A model generated the notes under the pieces. The model worked only from the letters and a program-made list of their open reading frames with translations. It was not told the origin of the DNA and searched no databases. Below, in pieces: positions 33,850 through 45,035 of a stretch of DNA of 64,000 nt. Positions within the stretch are counted from its first letter, which is position 1, and each line of letters begins with the position of its first letter. Location: assembly GCF_001640805.2 (NCBI RefSeq), contig NC_066836.1, positions 1,263,798 to 1,327,797 of the forward strand, in the 5' to 3' direction. Position numbers and translations under genes: made by a program. The stretch is from Lates calcarifer. Taxonomy: Eukaryota > Chordata > Actinopteri > Centropomidae.

Positions 33850-36090
33850 TCAATGCTGACTGAACAGTAAGTGGTTATATTCTGTATACCAGCGTATACC
33901 CTGCACCACAGAGACTGTCCTGTAAAAAACCATTTAGACAGGTAGACATGGTGAAGACGAGCTGCTGAAGTTCAAACCAAACATCAGAATGGGGAAGAAA
34001 GGTGATTTTGAACGTGTCATGGTTGTTGGTCTGAGTATTTCAGAAACTGCTGATCTACTGGGATTTTCCCACACAGCCATCTCTAGAGTTTACAGAGAAT
34101 GGTCAGAGAAAGAGAAAATATCCAGTGAGCAGCAGCTCTCTGGGTGAAAATGCCTTGTTGATGCCAGAGGTCAGAGGAGAATGGACAGACTGCTTCGAGC
34201 TGACAGGAAGGCAACAACTGAATAACCACTGGTTACAACCAAGGTCTGCAGAAGATCATCTCTGAACCTTGAAGCAGATGGACTACAGCAGAAGAGGTTC
34301 TGCTTACAGTCTTTACCAGTGCTTCTCCTACGTACCTACCTGTGATACCACCTGTACCGTACGCCGTGATTCTGTGAAACTGACACTCACTCGCTGCTCT
34401 CTTCACTTTCTGTCCTGAAGTCTTCTGTTACACATTATCTGCTGCTGCTTTGTAATATTATATTTTATTTTTGATCGCTACCTGTTTATTGTTCGTTGTT
34501 AGTTTAGCTTAGCCGTTTGTAGCCTCATTAGCCTATTTTAAATTGTAGCCTCACCTTCTCAGTCCTACAGCTAACCTAGCTTAACTAACTACCACTATGG
34601 CTAGTGTTAGCTTTTCTGCTCTTGAAGACAGGGTGTCTCTGCTAGAGAGACGTGTCCGTCAACTAGAGCAGCTCCTTTCTCCTAGCATTACCTCCAGATA
34701 GCGTTAGCCACAGTCGAGGAGGTCAGAATAACGTACAATCAACAATAGTGAGCAGCTAAGCTCGATTAACTCCAGCTGAAGGTGATGGGGCGCACTGGTG
34801 ATGTCGATGGTGAAAGGACTGGCAAAGATGGCAAAGCCCGAGTGCTGTGCTCTGAAGTCAGACAAGAGAAACTACCAGAGGTCCTGGCCCCTTTTACTGC
34901 AGCAATAGGTTCTGTTGAAAACTGTACCAGGGATTTAAATACAACCTTGTCTAGTCTCCTTGATTCAGTTGACTCTCACCACTAAAGTTAGACAGTCAAA
35001 GAGGTCCACTCCCTGGTTCACAGATGACACAGTGCTCTGAAGCAGGCCTGTCAGAAATTAGAGCGCAAATGGTGTAAATCAAATCAGAAGCTCTGTATCT
35101 CCAGTGGCACCAGGGTGTTCTGGAATATAAGCATGCACTGTCTACTGCCAGAGCAGCATATTTTTCAAACTTATTCAATAGCAATAAACATAATCCTAGA
35201 TTTCCTTTTGACACTGTAGCTAAACTCACTGAAAAGCAGCAGGCTCCTAGCTGCTCACCCTTTACTGCCTGTGAGAAGTTTTTCTGCAGTAAAATTGATG
35301 AGATTAGATTAAAAATCAGTTCAGTTTCTCCAGCATCTGCTGCAGAACCAGCTGAGCATCACACTGAGTCTCAGAGAGTTTCTGCTCTGATGAATTTTGA
35401 GATTGTATGTTTTCATTCATTATCTAAGCTGGTACCAGCTTCTGAACCCACCACTTGCCTTCTTAGAATAGAATAGAATAGAATAGAATAGACTTTACTG
35501 TCATTGTACAGTTAAGTACAATGAAATTGTGGGTGCTCCATGAAGACAAACAGTGCACTATAGAAGAGATTTAAATACAATAAGAAATATGAAAATGTAC
35601 ACAATATACAAGAAGTACACAATGTGGGGCTCTGACCTCTGTAGTTGGTTAGGGCCTGGATGCCCCTCCACATCTGTCGCTGGTTGTTGTCCATCAGATA
35701 GCCCTCCGTCTTCTTCCTGTCGGCCTCCTTTGCCTGTCAGATGCCTCTCCTCAGGTTGGCTCTGGCAGTGCTGTACAGTGAGCTGTCCCTCGTCCTGAAG
35801 GCTGAGTTACGCTCTCTGATCAGGGCCTGGGCTTCACTTGTCATCCAGGGTTTCCTGTTTGGGAAGACCCGGATGTGTTTGTTGACTGTCACATTTTCTA
35901 CACAGCATTTGATATAGAAGAGGACAGTCTCCTATCCTTATCATGTCAACATGGACCAAAATCTCTGAGGGATGTTTCCAGCACCTTGTTAAATCTATGC
36001 CATGAAGAACTAAGGCAGTTCTGAAGGTAAAAGGAGGTGAAACCCAGCACTATCAGGTGTACCTGATGAAGTAGCTGGTGAGCGTATGTA
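33850..36090 (+). mobile_element. Tc1 transposon split by later LINE insertions
   Basis: 33850-34300 carries the 5' half of the Tc1-like element also seen at 13779-14640, including an N-terminal helix-turn-helix part missing in B. 35940-36090 carries its 3' end. Between them, 34300-35460 reads as a decayed LINE: an ORF1-like start, FSALEDRVSLLERRVRQLEQ (coiled coil), and ORF2 fragments. 35463-35940 begins (GAATA)n-GACTTTACTGTCATTG, a second LINE tail in antisense. No frame is intact. Confidence 0.7.
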
Positions 36091-36300
36091 GCTAGCTAAA
36101 TACAAGGAAAAGAAGCAACAAATTACAGATAACATTCCTGCTTCCTGCTACTGCTAATTAATGATAATGAACTGGGAATGAATGTGTTGAGTGAAGCACG
36201 GTGAACAAACTGTGCTCGTTTGTAAGAAGAAACACAGCAATTCAACAACATCATTTTCTATGGTGATATACAGCTGAGCTGATGAGGAGATGGATCACAG

Positions 36301-36364
<64 letters not shown>

Positions 36365-36381
36365 CAGAGAGAGAGAGAGAG
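36301..36381 (+). repeat. (GT)n(GA)n compound microsatellite 5' of J-D
   Basis: Counterpart of 15069-15151, with a shorter GT run and two GACA interruptions in the GA run. Confidence 0.9.
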
Positions 36382-36428
36382 GAGCACAGGGGAAAGAGAA
36401 ATCCAAGAAACACAAGGGAAAAACTGGA

Positions 36429-36729
36429 GGCACGGCCGTCACCCTGACAAAGTATTGGACACATGAAAATGTTGACCTGATGATGGCGCTAGATGAAAAG
36501 TCAGAGGATCAGCAAAGTTATTCCAGTTGATCCTCAGGGGAACATGAACGTCTGAACCAGTTGAAATGGGAATATTTGTTGAGATATTTCAGTGTGAAGA
36601 AAAAAGCAAAGAAAAGAAGAGACAGTCATGTTGATCTGAACATTAGAGAAACACATCATGGAGCTGAAATATGATACTGCTTCATCATTTGGACTCGTTC
36701 ACCTCAGCTGACACATTCAACAGCAGACA
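36429..36729 (+). promoter_or_regulatory. Conserved 300-bp block 5' of J-D
   Basis: Same block as 5' of J-A, J-B, J-C and J-E, directly abutting the J RSS. Confidence 0.45.
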
Positions 36730-36757
36730 GGTTTTTGTATCAGTCTCTCTCACTGTG
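36730..36757 (+). promoter_or_regulatory. 12-RSS of J-D
   Basis: Nonamer GGTTTTTGT (36730-36738), 12-nt spacer, heptamer CACTGTG (36751-36757). Confidence 0.93.
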
Positions 36758-36806
36758 GGAAACAACGTCTACATCTTTGGCTCTGGAACTAAACTGTATG
36801 TAACAG
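36758..36806 (+). CDS. TRGJ: TCR gamma joining segment, cluster D
   Basis: A 49-nt J encoding GNNVYIFGSGTKLYVT with donor CAG|GTAAGA. It splices in phase 1 to TRGC-D. Confidence 0.93.
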
Positions 36807-38622
36807 GTAAGAATAAACATTGATTTTCCTTCAGTTGTTTGATTGAAGAAGTTGAAAATGTGTTTGAAGTCAGTTTCTGCTGCTTCAGACTTTACATGTT
36901 AGTTTTTTCAGAGTTAGTCCAAAGTTCCTTATGCAGCCGTTGTTCAATGAAAAAGTTGAAGAATTAGTGAAAAGATGTTGAAATCTCACTGCACACCAGA
37001 AGGAATTCTTTCTTTCTGCTTGAGCTCCAAAGTTTTGGAAGAGTCCAAAAAGTCTTGTATTGTAAGTGCATTGTGGATTCTCATCAGCTGCTGCTTAATG
37101 AATCATCAGACTGCTTTTCTTTTCTCTCTTCTCTCTCCTCAAATCAATTCACTTCTAGATGAATGATTGTGGAGGATTTTCTTTGCTACCATGTCATATA
37201 TTATATCAATTCACAGTCCATATGTCTTGTGTTAAAACTATAGATCTAATAAATGTAACTGCACTTTATATAACGGTGAATGTGTCTTTTTGTGTAAAAT
37301 ATATGAATTATATATATTTTAAATTATTTGACAACAAATAGGCTATATATTGTTTTTCCTGTATTTGCATTCTGATAATAACTGTTCTTTATATGACTGT
37401 GAATATTTCTTAAACAAAAACATGAATTTAGTTTAATAGAGAATTTATTGAAAATTTTATAAGGGTAAATTATTCAATAACAAAATTATGATCAATATAT
37501 AGTGATGTTACAAAAAATGTAATTCAATCAACATAGATATATAAAATTTTGTGTATGTACACACACAAAAATTATACGTGTGGATATAAAATGATACAAC
37601 AACACAATGTTTGATAAAATATACAAAACCAAAATATATCACAGTAAATGTTTTATCTCATAACTGCCACTGTATTTTAAATGATGGAAAATATATATTT
37701 TTTTATTGAAGATATACAGGCTCTATATTATTTTTACAAATTTGTTTTCAAATACTCTTCATATAGATGTATATATAAATGTAATTATTTCACCAAAACG
37801 TATTTAAACGTAAAATTTAATTACAATTGTATTTTAAACATGAACATTCTGATCAATAGACTATAAATTTATCTAAAACAAAATATGATTTATTATAAAT
37901 ACATAGAATTTTTATATATGTATATACATACAAAAATTATATCTGTGTAAATATAAGACAATACAGAACACACTGTCACTTCTTTTTTCTTCTTCCATTT
38001 TCTTGTTAAAGATATATTTCAGATATTGTAAATATATAATATTATGATGACACATCTATTCTGAGCTTGTGATTTCTAAAAGTTGAATATGAATATAAAG
38101 AATGTAAATCCTGTTGCCATCTTTGTTGATCTTTCTCTGATGATATCCATAATATATAGACTTAGACTTAGACTTAGACGGACTTTATTGATCCCTTTGG
38201 GATGACTCCCTCGGGGAAATTACGTTTCCAGCAGCAAATACAGACAGAACACATCACACAGGGCACTACAACAGTTTGTGAACGAAAGACAGGGCAGCAT
38301 GCAGGACAGTTAGCAAACGACACAGAATATAAATAGAATAGCAAAACAAAAATAAATAGAATAGAATTAAGGGTGAACGGACTCTGTATGGCATTGACAT
38401 AAATAAATATAAATATGCATATAAGCATGATATATAGCAGAGAATGTTTCTATGTGAAGGTGAATCCAGTATATGTGGTGAACTTTGTGCTGTATTGATG
38501 AGTAGTTTAGTGATCAGAGTCCATGTAGTTTCCAGGATCAGACTGAATGCAGTGCAGTGCTGGAAGCTGCTGTTGACTGTGTGAATGTGTGTGTGCTGCT
38601 TGTTGCTGCTGTCAAACTTCAG
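36807..38622 (+). other. J-C intron of cluster D
   Basis: AT-rich, aligned with the B intron but about 390 bp shorter near 37180. It carries a separate insertion at 38155-38425. No exon is seen. Confidence 0.55.
38155..38425 (-). mobile_element. Retroelement 3' end inserted in the D intron
   Basis: Starts (GACTTA)n then GACTTTATTGATCCCTTTGG, a fish LINE/SINE tail in antisense. The equivalent sites in B (about 17318) and E (about 56455) read continuously, so the insertion is D-specific and recent relative to the duplication. Confidence 0.7.
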
Positions 38623-39856
38623 ATGAGGACGTAGTGAAGCCCGTGGTGAGTGTGTACCCAGCAGCATCCAGAGCCCACCTGGGGGGGAAGACCTCCCTGC
38701 TGTGTCTGGCCTCAGGCATGTTTCCTCCTCTGGTCCAGTTCTCCTGGAAAAGACAGGATAGTTCCTCAGATAAGGGAGAGCAGCTGGACCTCAGAGGACA
38801 AACCGCCTCCATCTTGCTGGTTGACCGAGATGCTTTCGACACGAATAAATACCACTGCTCTGTCAAGCACGAGACGGGCACAGTGAAGGCCCAAATACAA
38901 CGAGGTAATGAAGGCTTGGTGACTGTGTTGAGCAGTGATTCAGCTTCATGTGGAGACGCTGTCAAAAAGAGCAGAGGAGCAGAGGACTGACATTTCTCAC
39001 TGCAACTCCAAACATTTGACTCCTTTTCTGTTTCAGAGGTTCCAGCTCCAGCAGCCTCCTGTCCTCCAGAGAGAGAGCCAACAGAGCAGCCAGCTCCACA
39101 GCAAGCTGACTGTAAGATCACCTGCTGCCTCTCTGTATGGACAGCTCCAATGTTGTGCTGCAGTTAGGGCTGCATATCAGTCTGTTCACTTTCTGCTCAT
39201 CATTGAAGGATTTCAACATACACTCCCTGATTCTGTTAGAGTGTCCAACAGCACAACAAATCCCAATCACACAGCTTTCACTTCACTGTTCTGACTAATA
39301 ACACCTGTTGGGGACTCTGTACTAAATGTGGGGCTTTGAGGGAGCTGATCAAAACTTTAGGGACTATATCTTAAAGCTCCACTAATGAATATTTCTATAT
39401 GAAGAATGAATCTAATGACTCTGTGTCAGGTCAAAGGTCAGAGATGAGTATTTTTTAGCTTGTTGTGGAGTTCTTCTGCCCCCAAGTGGCCACAGAAAGA
39501 AAATCAGTGAATCCAACTTCAAACTCATAATAACCAGTGTCTCTTTATATTTGGACTTTCCATTTGATCCTGGAGTGATTGGAATTGTCATAAACACTTG
39601 ACAGTAGAAGGTAATGAAGGTTTGGTGACTGTGTTGAGCAGTGATTCAGCTTCATGTGGAGACGCTGTCAAAGAGAGCAGAGGAGCAGAGGACTGACTGA
39701 TTTCTTTTTGAATCCTTTTCTGTTGCAGTGGTTCCCCTGGATCCTCTCCAGCCTCAGTGCAGGGTGAAGCTGCTCTGTCTGCTCTACACAGTGCTGATAG
39801 TGAAGAGTCTGGTGTACGGCTGTGGACTCTCTCTGCTCACCATGCTCAGAAACTAG
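38623..39856 (+). CDS. TRGC: T-cell receptor gamma constant gene, cluster D (three exons)
   Basis: Exons are 38623-38904 (282 nt), 39037-39111 (75 nt) and 39729-39856 (128 nt), phase 1; about 161 residues. The C1 domain is nearly identical to TRGC-B, including the 9-residue deletion (FSWKRQDSSSDKGEQLDLRG). Exon 2 (EVPAPAASCPPEREPTEQPA) and exon 3 (VPLDPLQPQCRVK, then the Lys-bearing helix) are conserved. AATAAA at 40233-40238. It is the tandem partner of TRGC-B and is recently duplicated or homogenised. Confidence 0.94.
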
Positions 39857-41259
39857 GGACCGTCCACCAACTGCACACATGCTGACTGACTGTTTCTGCT
39901 TGCCTTTTCTCTCCATCTAATCTCAGCATCATCTCATTTATTCATTGCTCAGCAGTCACAAGCTTGGTTTAGATACAGTTATCCTAAATACATACACATG
40001 TATATTTGCAGTTACTTAGTGTGAATTCTGTGTTTCAGTGTTATTTTGATGCTGTAGTTCACAGTATTTACACATTTAATTCTCGGCTGTTTAATAATAG
40101 ACATTTATGCTGAAGCAGATGTTTGGTAAATTTTCATGTTTTCATTCACAGTATTTTTTCTTTAACTTGTTTTTTTTTTCAATACATTTTGTTGAGTTTA
40201 GATTTGTCAAATGTATTCAGTGTAAAATTCCCAATAAACTAAAAATCATACTGTTTGTGTTTTGTAATCATTGTGTGTTGTATTGATTTTAAGATAACAA
40301 TGTAAAAAGAAGGATAACTCGGTGTGGGTGTACCACCAGGTTCAGTGCTGGGTCTCCTGATCATTTATGTTGTATATTAATCATCTTTTAAAACCGTGTC
40401 AGTGTGAATGTAAAACTCTACGCTGATGACACTGTTGTTTACACACATCAACAACCAGCAGATGGAGCTGATCTGAAACTACGTTTGTTATAACAATGAT
40501 CACACAGCAGCTTGATCAGTCGGGTCTGAAGTTTAAATAAATGATGGGTGCATTTATTTTCTGACTCCTCTGACAACAGGTTTTGTTGTTTTTATCAACT
40601 GTAACCTACTGAAATAATGAGAGCTGAGGTGAACCAACATGGACGCTCTAGCTCTGCTTTGAGAAGAGAACAACAACATGACTTGTTTGTCTCAGTGGTT
40701 TGTGTTTCTGTCTCTGGATGGTTGTAATCATTGTGTTATTAAAGTGAAAAGCCACAGCTAACGGTGTGGAGGCTGCAGAGCAGAAACCCACACAGCCCGT
40801 CTGCTGCAGGAAAGGAAGTGTTGATTCGCTGTCAACAGTTTTTTATGAGTCCTAATAACCACTGAGAACAGATTCATATCTGCTGCTGTACACACTCATC
40901 ACCCCCCCTCCCTCTCTGTGGTTTGTCTCTTAGTGAGCCTTTTTTCCACTGAGCCCTCCACCCACACAGAGTTAAACACAAAGCCCACCCACCTGGAGGT
41001 CTCATCCATGGGATTTTTTATGAGGATTTGGAGTTTTAACAATCAAAGGTCAAGTTACAGTTTAAACTGCCAACAAGTGTTCCTACATAACTGACACAGG
41101 TTTTTTGTCAGGACCCTCCAGAATCACACAAATGAGAGTTTAACGATCTGATTTCTCTACAGTTCATCAGCTAAACTACACAGTCTGTTAACTATGATCA
41201 TGCAAATGAATTTTCAGAAACCTGAGAAGTGAGGAGCTGTGGAAGCTCAGGAGCTAAAT
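39857..41259 (+). other. 3' flank of TRGC-D; end of the 20-kb duplicated unit
   Basis: No gene. Collinear with 18755-20100. It contains the LINE relic with YADD at 40419-40430. Homology to the B flank stops at about 41245, just before the hairpin. Confidence 0.55.
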
Positions 41260-41307
41260 CTGACTGGGTGTCAGTAATCAATACTGACACCCAGTCAGTA
41301 TTGATTA
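41260..41307. repeat. Overlapping perfect inverted repeats at duplication boundary
   Basis: Arms 41260-41276 and 41282-41298 are 17-nt perfect complements around a 5-nt loop. A second pair, 41275-41288 and 41294-41307 (14 nt, perfect), overlaps it, so the middle arm can pair either way. Confidence 0.95.
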
Positions 41308-41560
41308 GGAGGAAATTCCAATTCATCATCTGTCCATTAGATTTTTGTTTTTAAAATATATATGTGTGTGTGTGTGAGAGAGAGAAAGAGAGAGTAAGTG
41401 TGTCATATTTTTGGTATTGTGTAATATCTGCATAAGAAAAATTTTGTATATATATATATTCTAAAAATTGATACTAAATTCTATTTCTGTTACAAAAATA
41501 TATATTGATTATAATGTCATGAATAAATTATTTATCCTAATAGAATTTTGAATAAATTCA
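41308..41560 (-). repeat. TRG J-C intron-like AT-rich fragment
   Basis: After a GT/GA run (about 41364-41396), 41400-41560 resembles the cluster A/C intron repeat (compare 2990-3080 and 3400-3530: 'ttgatactaaat', 'tatattgatcataatctcat', 'attttgaataaa'). I read it as the remnant of a minus-strand cluster. Confidence 0.45.
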
Positions 41561-41647
41561 GAATTCAAATCAGAAATTGTTTGTTAGTTCCAAATATTAT
41601 ATAAGTCATGTCCACTCCACTTTTCTCCTTTCTTTGAGGAGGAGTCA

Positions 41648-41655
41648 ATGCAAAA
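41648..41655 (+). promoter_or_regulatory. Octamer-like element upstream of IGHV
   Basis: ATGCAAAA, one mismatch from the immunoglobulin octamer ATGCAAAT, 75 bp before the IGHV start codon. An AT-rich 'acttttatga' lies between. Confidence 0.5.
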
Positions 41656-41729
41656 CCTTGATGTCGTCTGCCTCTACTTTTATGACTGCACAGAGGATGA
41701 CAGAGAACAGTGGACATAGTTTGATCACG

Positions 41730-42086
41730 ATGGACTGCAGGACAGGACTGTTGCTTTTAACTCTCTGGTGGGTAGGTGTTGATGGTCAGACTCTGACACA
41801 ATCTGAATCAGCAATTAAAAGGCCAGGACAATCCCACACACTGACCTGTACAGCCTCTGGATTCTCATTCAGTGACTACTGGATGCTTTGGTTCAGAAAG
41901 GCTCCTGGAAAAGGACTGGAGTGGATTGCTTCTATCATTTACCATAGTGGCAGTACCAAAAACTATGCTCCATCAGTCCAAGGCCGGTTTATCATCAACA
42001 GAGACAACAGCAAACAGCAGCTGTATCTGCAGATGAACAGTCTGAAGACTCAAGATTCTGCTGTTTATTATTGTGCACGAGACTCA
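41730..42086 (+). CDS. IGHV: Immunoglobulin heavy-chain variable segment (orphon IGHV), leader intron absent
   Basis: 357 nt, 119 codons, no stop. The leader [19 protein letters not shown] runs directly into [20 protein letters not shown] without the usual leader intron; the junction falls exactly where the fish IGHV intron sits, before GVDG. The V domain has LTCTAS, CDR1 [10 protein letters not shown]2 [20 protein letters not shown]2 IYHSGST, FR3 [20 protein letters not shown] and YYCARDS. It is a textbook IGHV, unlike the V-gamma genes. It has an octamer-like site upstream and a 23-RSS downstream. It lies between TRGC-D and J-E and points toward J-E, 13 kb away. The frame also stays open upstream to 41577, but the ATG at 41730 starts the signal peptide. 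Confidence 0.93.
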
Positions 42087-42125
42087 CACAGTGACTGGAG
42101 CTGGTTGAGCAGCTGTACAAAAACC
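42087..42125 (+). promoter_or_regulatory. Canonical 23-RSS of the IGHV orphon
   Basis: Heptamer CACAGTG (42087-42093), exactly 23-nt spacer, nonamer ACAAAAACC (42117-42125). Both elements are consensus. Confidence 0.95.
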
Positions 42126-44429
42126 TACAGTGTTTATACTAACTGTACAGCTAGACATCAGCCATTGATGTTGATTTTGGTTTAAAGTCCCAAACCACGG
42201 GGCTACGATCAGAATTCTTCAGCCTAATTCAGGTGTCCAAAAATTATCAGGAGTCGGCAGTGTCCAAGGCAGCAGAGTTTATTCGTCGACAAAGAAACCT
42301 GGGAACCGATCACAGTGCATACATGATACACCAGAAATGCTCCAAAACAGTACTGGCTTTGTCCCTTTTTATACATTTTTGACAAGGACTTTCCACGCCT
42401 CTCAGGTCATTTTACTGGTCAAACCAATTGACACCACTTAAACATTGGTTCATTTAGATGTCTATCTTGGGGCTCCCCAAAAAAATAATATCTCTCACGT
42501 GTTATCTTCAAGGTCACTGTTTTTTTGAGAAGCACCTGGGCTCTAAAAATAGACTCTTATCTTCTCTACAAGGCCACTGTTTCTGGACAGCCCCAGTGCT
42601 TTTTTTCTGGCTGCACTCCAGCTTGCAGGGTCGTGTTCAGGGCAGACCCTGTCCTCATTTGGCCTTTTCTCACGCTGCTTTACTCCATTATGTTCTGGCC
42701 TGTTCTGATTGTATTTACTTTTTATTAAAACTAAGTCACCTTTATTTTTTTTTTACCACATTATTTCTTAACTCTTCCTTGTTTCATTTTTTTTAAATTA
42801 TATGTCTTTTTCACACAAAGTAAGCATGCAGTGAACACTAACATCTACTCACACATAACATACATACAACACATGTCCTTTTTTTTTTTTTAACAGTGAA
42901 TACTGATAATACCATTTCCACATATTACTTCTTTAAAACCAGCTTAATGTAGTACTCTTACTTTTAAAGGCACTTCACTCTTTGCATACCTGTTGATAAA
43001 TTATACAACACCATGTCACTTATTTTATGCATTCAGATGTACAAAAATACACACCCTGTAAAGAAAAAAAAGTTAATCAGCACCATCAGAAATAATTGAG
43101 TTTGTGCAGTTACATTTCCTTAAAGAGAAAATGGAAATACATAAAAACAATGGACACATAATTTAAATATAATGAATAAATCACAGACAATTGAATCAAA
43201 AATAACTTGTAACTTGAAAGAAAAGTGTTTGAGAGAATGAGGAAATTGTTATACATTCTTTTACATGAAATCTGGCTCATGTTGATTCATTCATGGCCTT
43301 GCCAGATCATACTGAGTGAAATGAAACAGCAGTGCAGACCCTGCCTTCTAAAAATAACCTTTCTACTAATCTGCAAAAGCAAATTTGAAGGAAACATCAC
43401 TGTGACTGGATTTCTATAAACATGTATATTTTCTATGAACATAATAATGACATAATGTTAACTAACATCTTAAAAAACATCATACAGGAATTTAGAATTA
43501 ACAAATCTTTTCTCATTAATTTAATATAGGTTAAATATATAATGTTTAGGTTTTAGATGAAGTTACAGTATACATTTCCTTTATGAAACAATCAAAGGCA
43601 GCAAAACAACCTGGTTGTTGAAATCTAAGTATAAAATGACATAAAGGCAATTTTATCAATTCTACAATCAAAAATATTATATTTCTACAAATTAGACACA
43701 CTAATGTCTGTAAATTTTGTGGAATCTGTGAGTCAAATACCATACTGTAGTTTCTCTTAAAAAAATTACTAGAGGGCAGTCAGTGTCAGGTTTCTCTCTG
43801 TCATTAGAAGAAGACACTCAGACTCAGTTCACATTGATCTGACTGAGACTTGAAATCCGGACTTGTCAAATTGGTTCTTCCATAAAAGAAAAAAAGGAAA
43901 CAAGAGTTGTTGTTATGGTTTGGGTTAGTTTGTTTTTGTGTTGTGTTTTTCTTGTGTTTTCTCTTTGTTTCCCCTTCCCTTTTCTTTTTCTGTTTGTCTG
44001 CAGAGCTGGTGTGTTGCAGGGGGTGTGGCTCTCCTCCTGCTGGCTGATCTGGCACACCTGTTTCCACTCAGCTCGTCCTCCTTCCTCCTTCATAAGCCCG
44101 GCCTTCACTCCAGCCCCTTGCCAGAGTATTGCTTGCTGCTTCCCTGTGTGCTAGTCCTCTGTGCTTCCTGTGTTCGATTCTCCTGTTTCTCTGTGGCTTC
44201 ATACGTCTTCCAGTGGCAGCTTCACCTGTTCTCAGTGGTTACCTGTGTTCTCCTGTGGCAAGCTACTCCAGTTCCTCGTGGCTTCCTACTCCTTCAAGTC
44301 AGCCAGTTTCCAGCCGAGCCTGTCCTGCTTATTGTTTCCTGAGTTCTCTGTGCCTCATTAAAGAGCCTTCGTTTTGAACTTACCTGTGTGTTTTCTCTGC
44401 ATTGGGGTCCTATTCCTAGAGTATCCGTA
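42126..44429. other. Unassigned non-coding sequence, partly retroelement-like
   Basis: No gene is recognised. 44090-44429 resembles the end of an LTR or LINE element (CATTAAAGAGCC then TTACCTGTGTG...CCGTAACAG), but I cannot assign a family. 42190-42480 could be LTR-like; support is weak. The rest is AT-rich. Confidence 0.3.
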
Positions 44430-45035
44430 ACAGTTGTACTACTTACTACTACCACTACAAACGAGCACAGTTTGTTCACCGTGCTTCACTCAACACATTC
44501 ATTCCCAGTTCATTATCATTAATTGTCCAAGGAAGCAGGAATGTTATCTGTAATTTGTTGCTTCCTTTCCTTGTATTTAGCTAGCTACATACGCTCACCA
44601 GCTACTTCATCAGGTACACCTGATAGTGCTGGGTTTCACCTCCTTTTACCTTCAGAACTGCCTTAGTTCTTCATGGCATAGATTTAACAAGGTGCTGGAA
44701 ACATCCCTCAGAGATTTTGGTCCATGTTGACATGATAACATCACACAGTAGCTGCAGATTTGTTGGCTGTACGTCCATGATGCTAATCTCCTGTTCCACC
44801 ACATCCCAGTGTTGCTCTGTTGGACTGAGATCTGGTGACTGTGGAGGCGATCCATCTACTCATCAGCTCAGCTGTGTATCAACCCCTGTTTTTCATCCAT
44901 TCATCTCCAAATCCTTGTTTCACACATTTTTGGTCGATCACATTCACAGGCCACCTAGAATCGTACGTTCCAAGTTTTTGACTCTGCTGTTGTTCACTGA
45001 ATGAATCCTTGTCTCTCTGAGCCACGGGATCTCCT
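44430..45035 (-). mobile_element. Inverted fragment: Tc1 end plus J-upstream sequence
   Basis: 44455-44860 is the reverse complement of the Tc1 3' half and adjoining J-upstream spacer (compare 14380-14700 and 36020-36200), including the SPDLSPTEQHW segment. 44940-45030 matches 4310-4395 of the cluster A spacer. Both pieces belong normally to TRG clusters, here on the minus strand with no J or C nearby. I interpret this as a fossil cluster. Confidence 0.65.

Noticed and set aside
42087..42185. IGHV frame continuing past the RSS to 42185
   Set aside because: Sequence after CACAGTG is RSS and flank; the V coding part ends at 42086.
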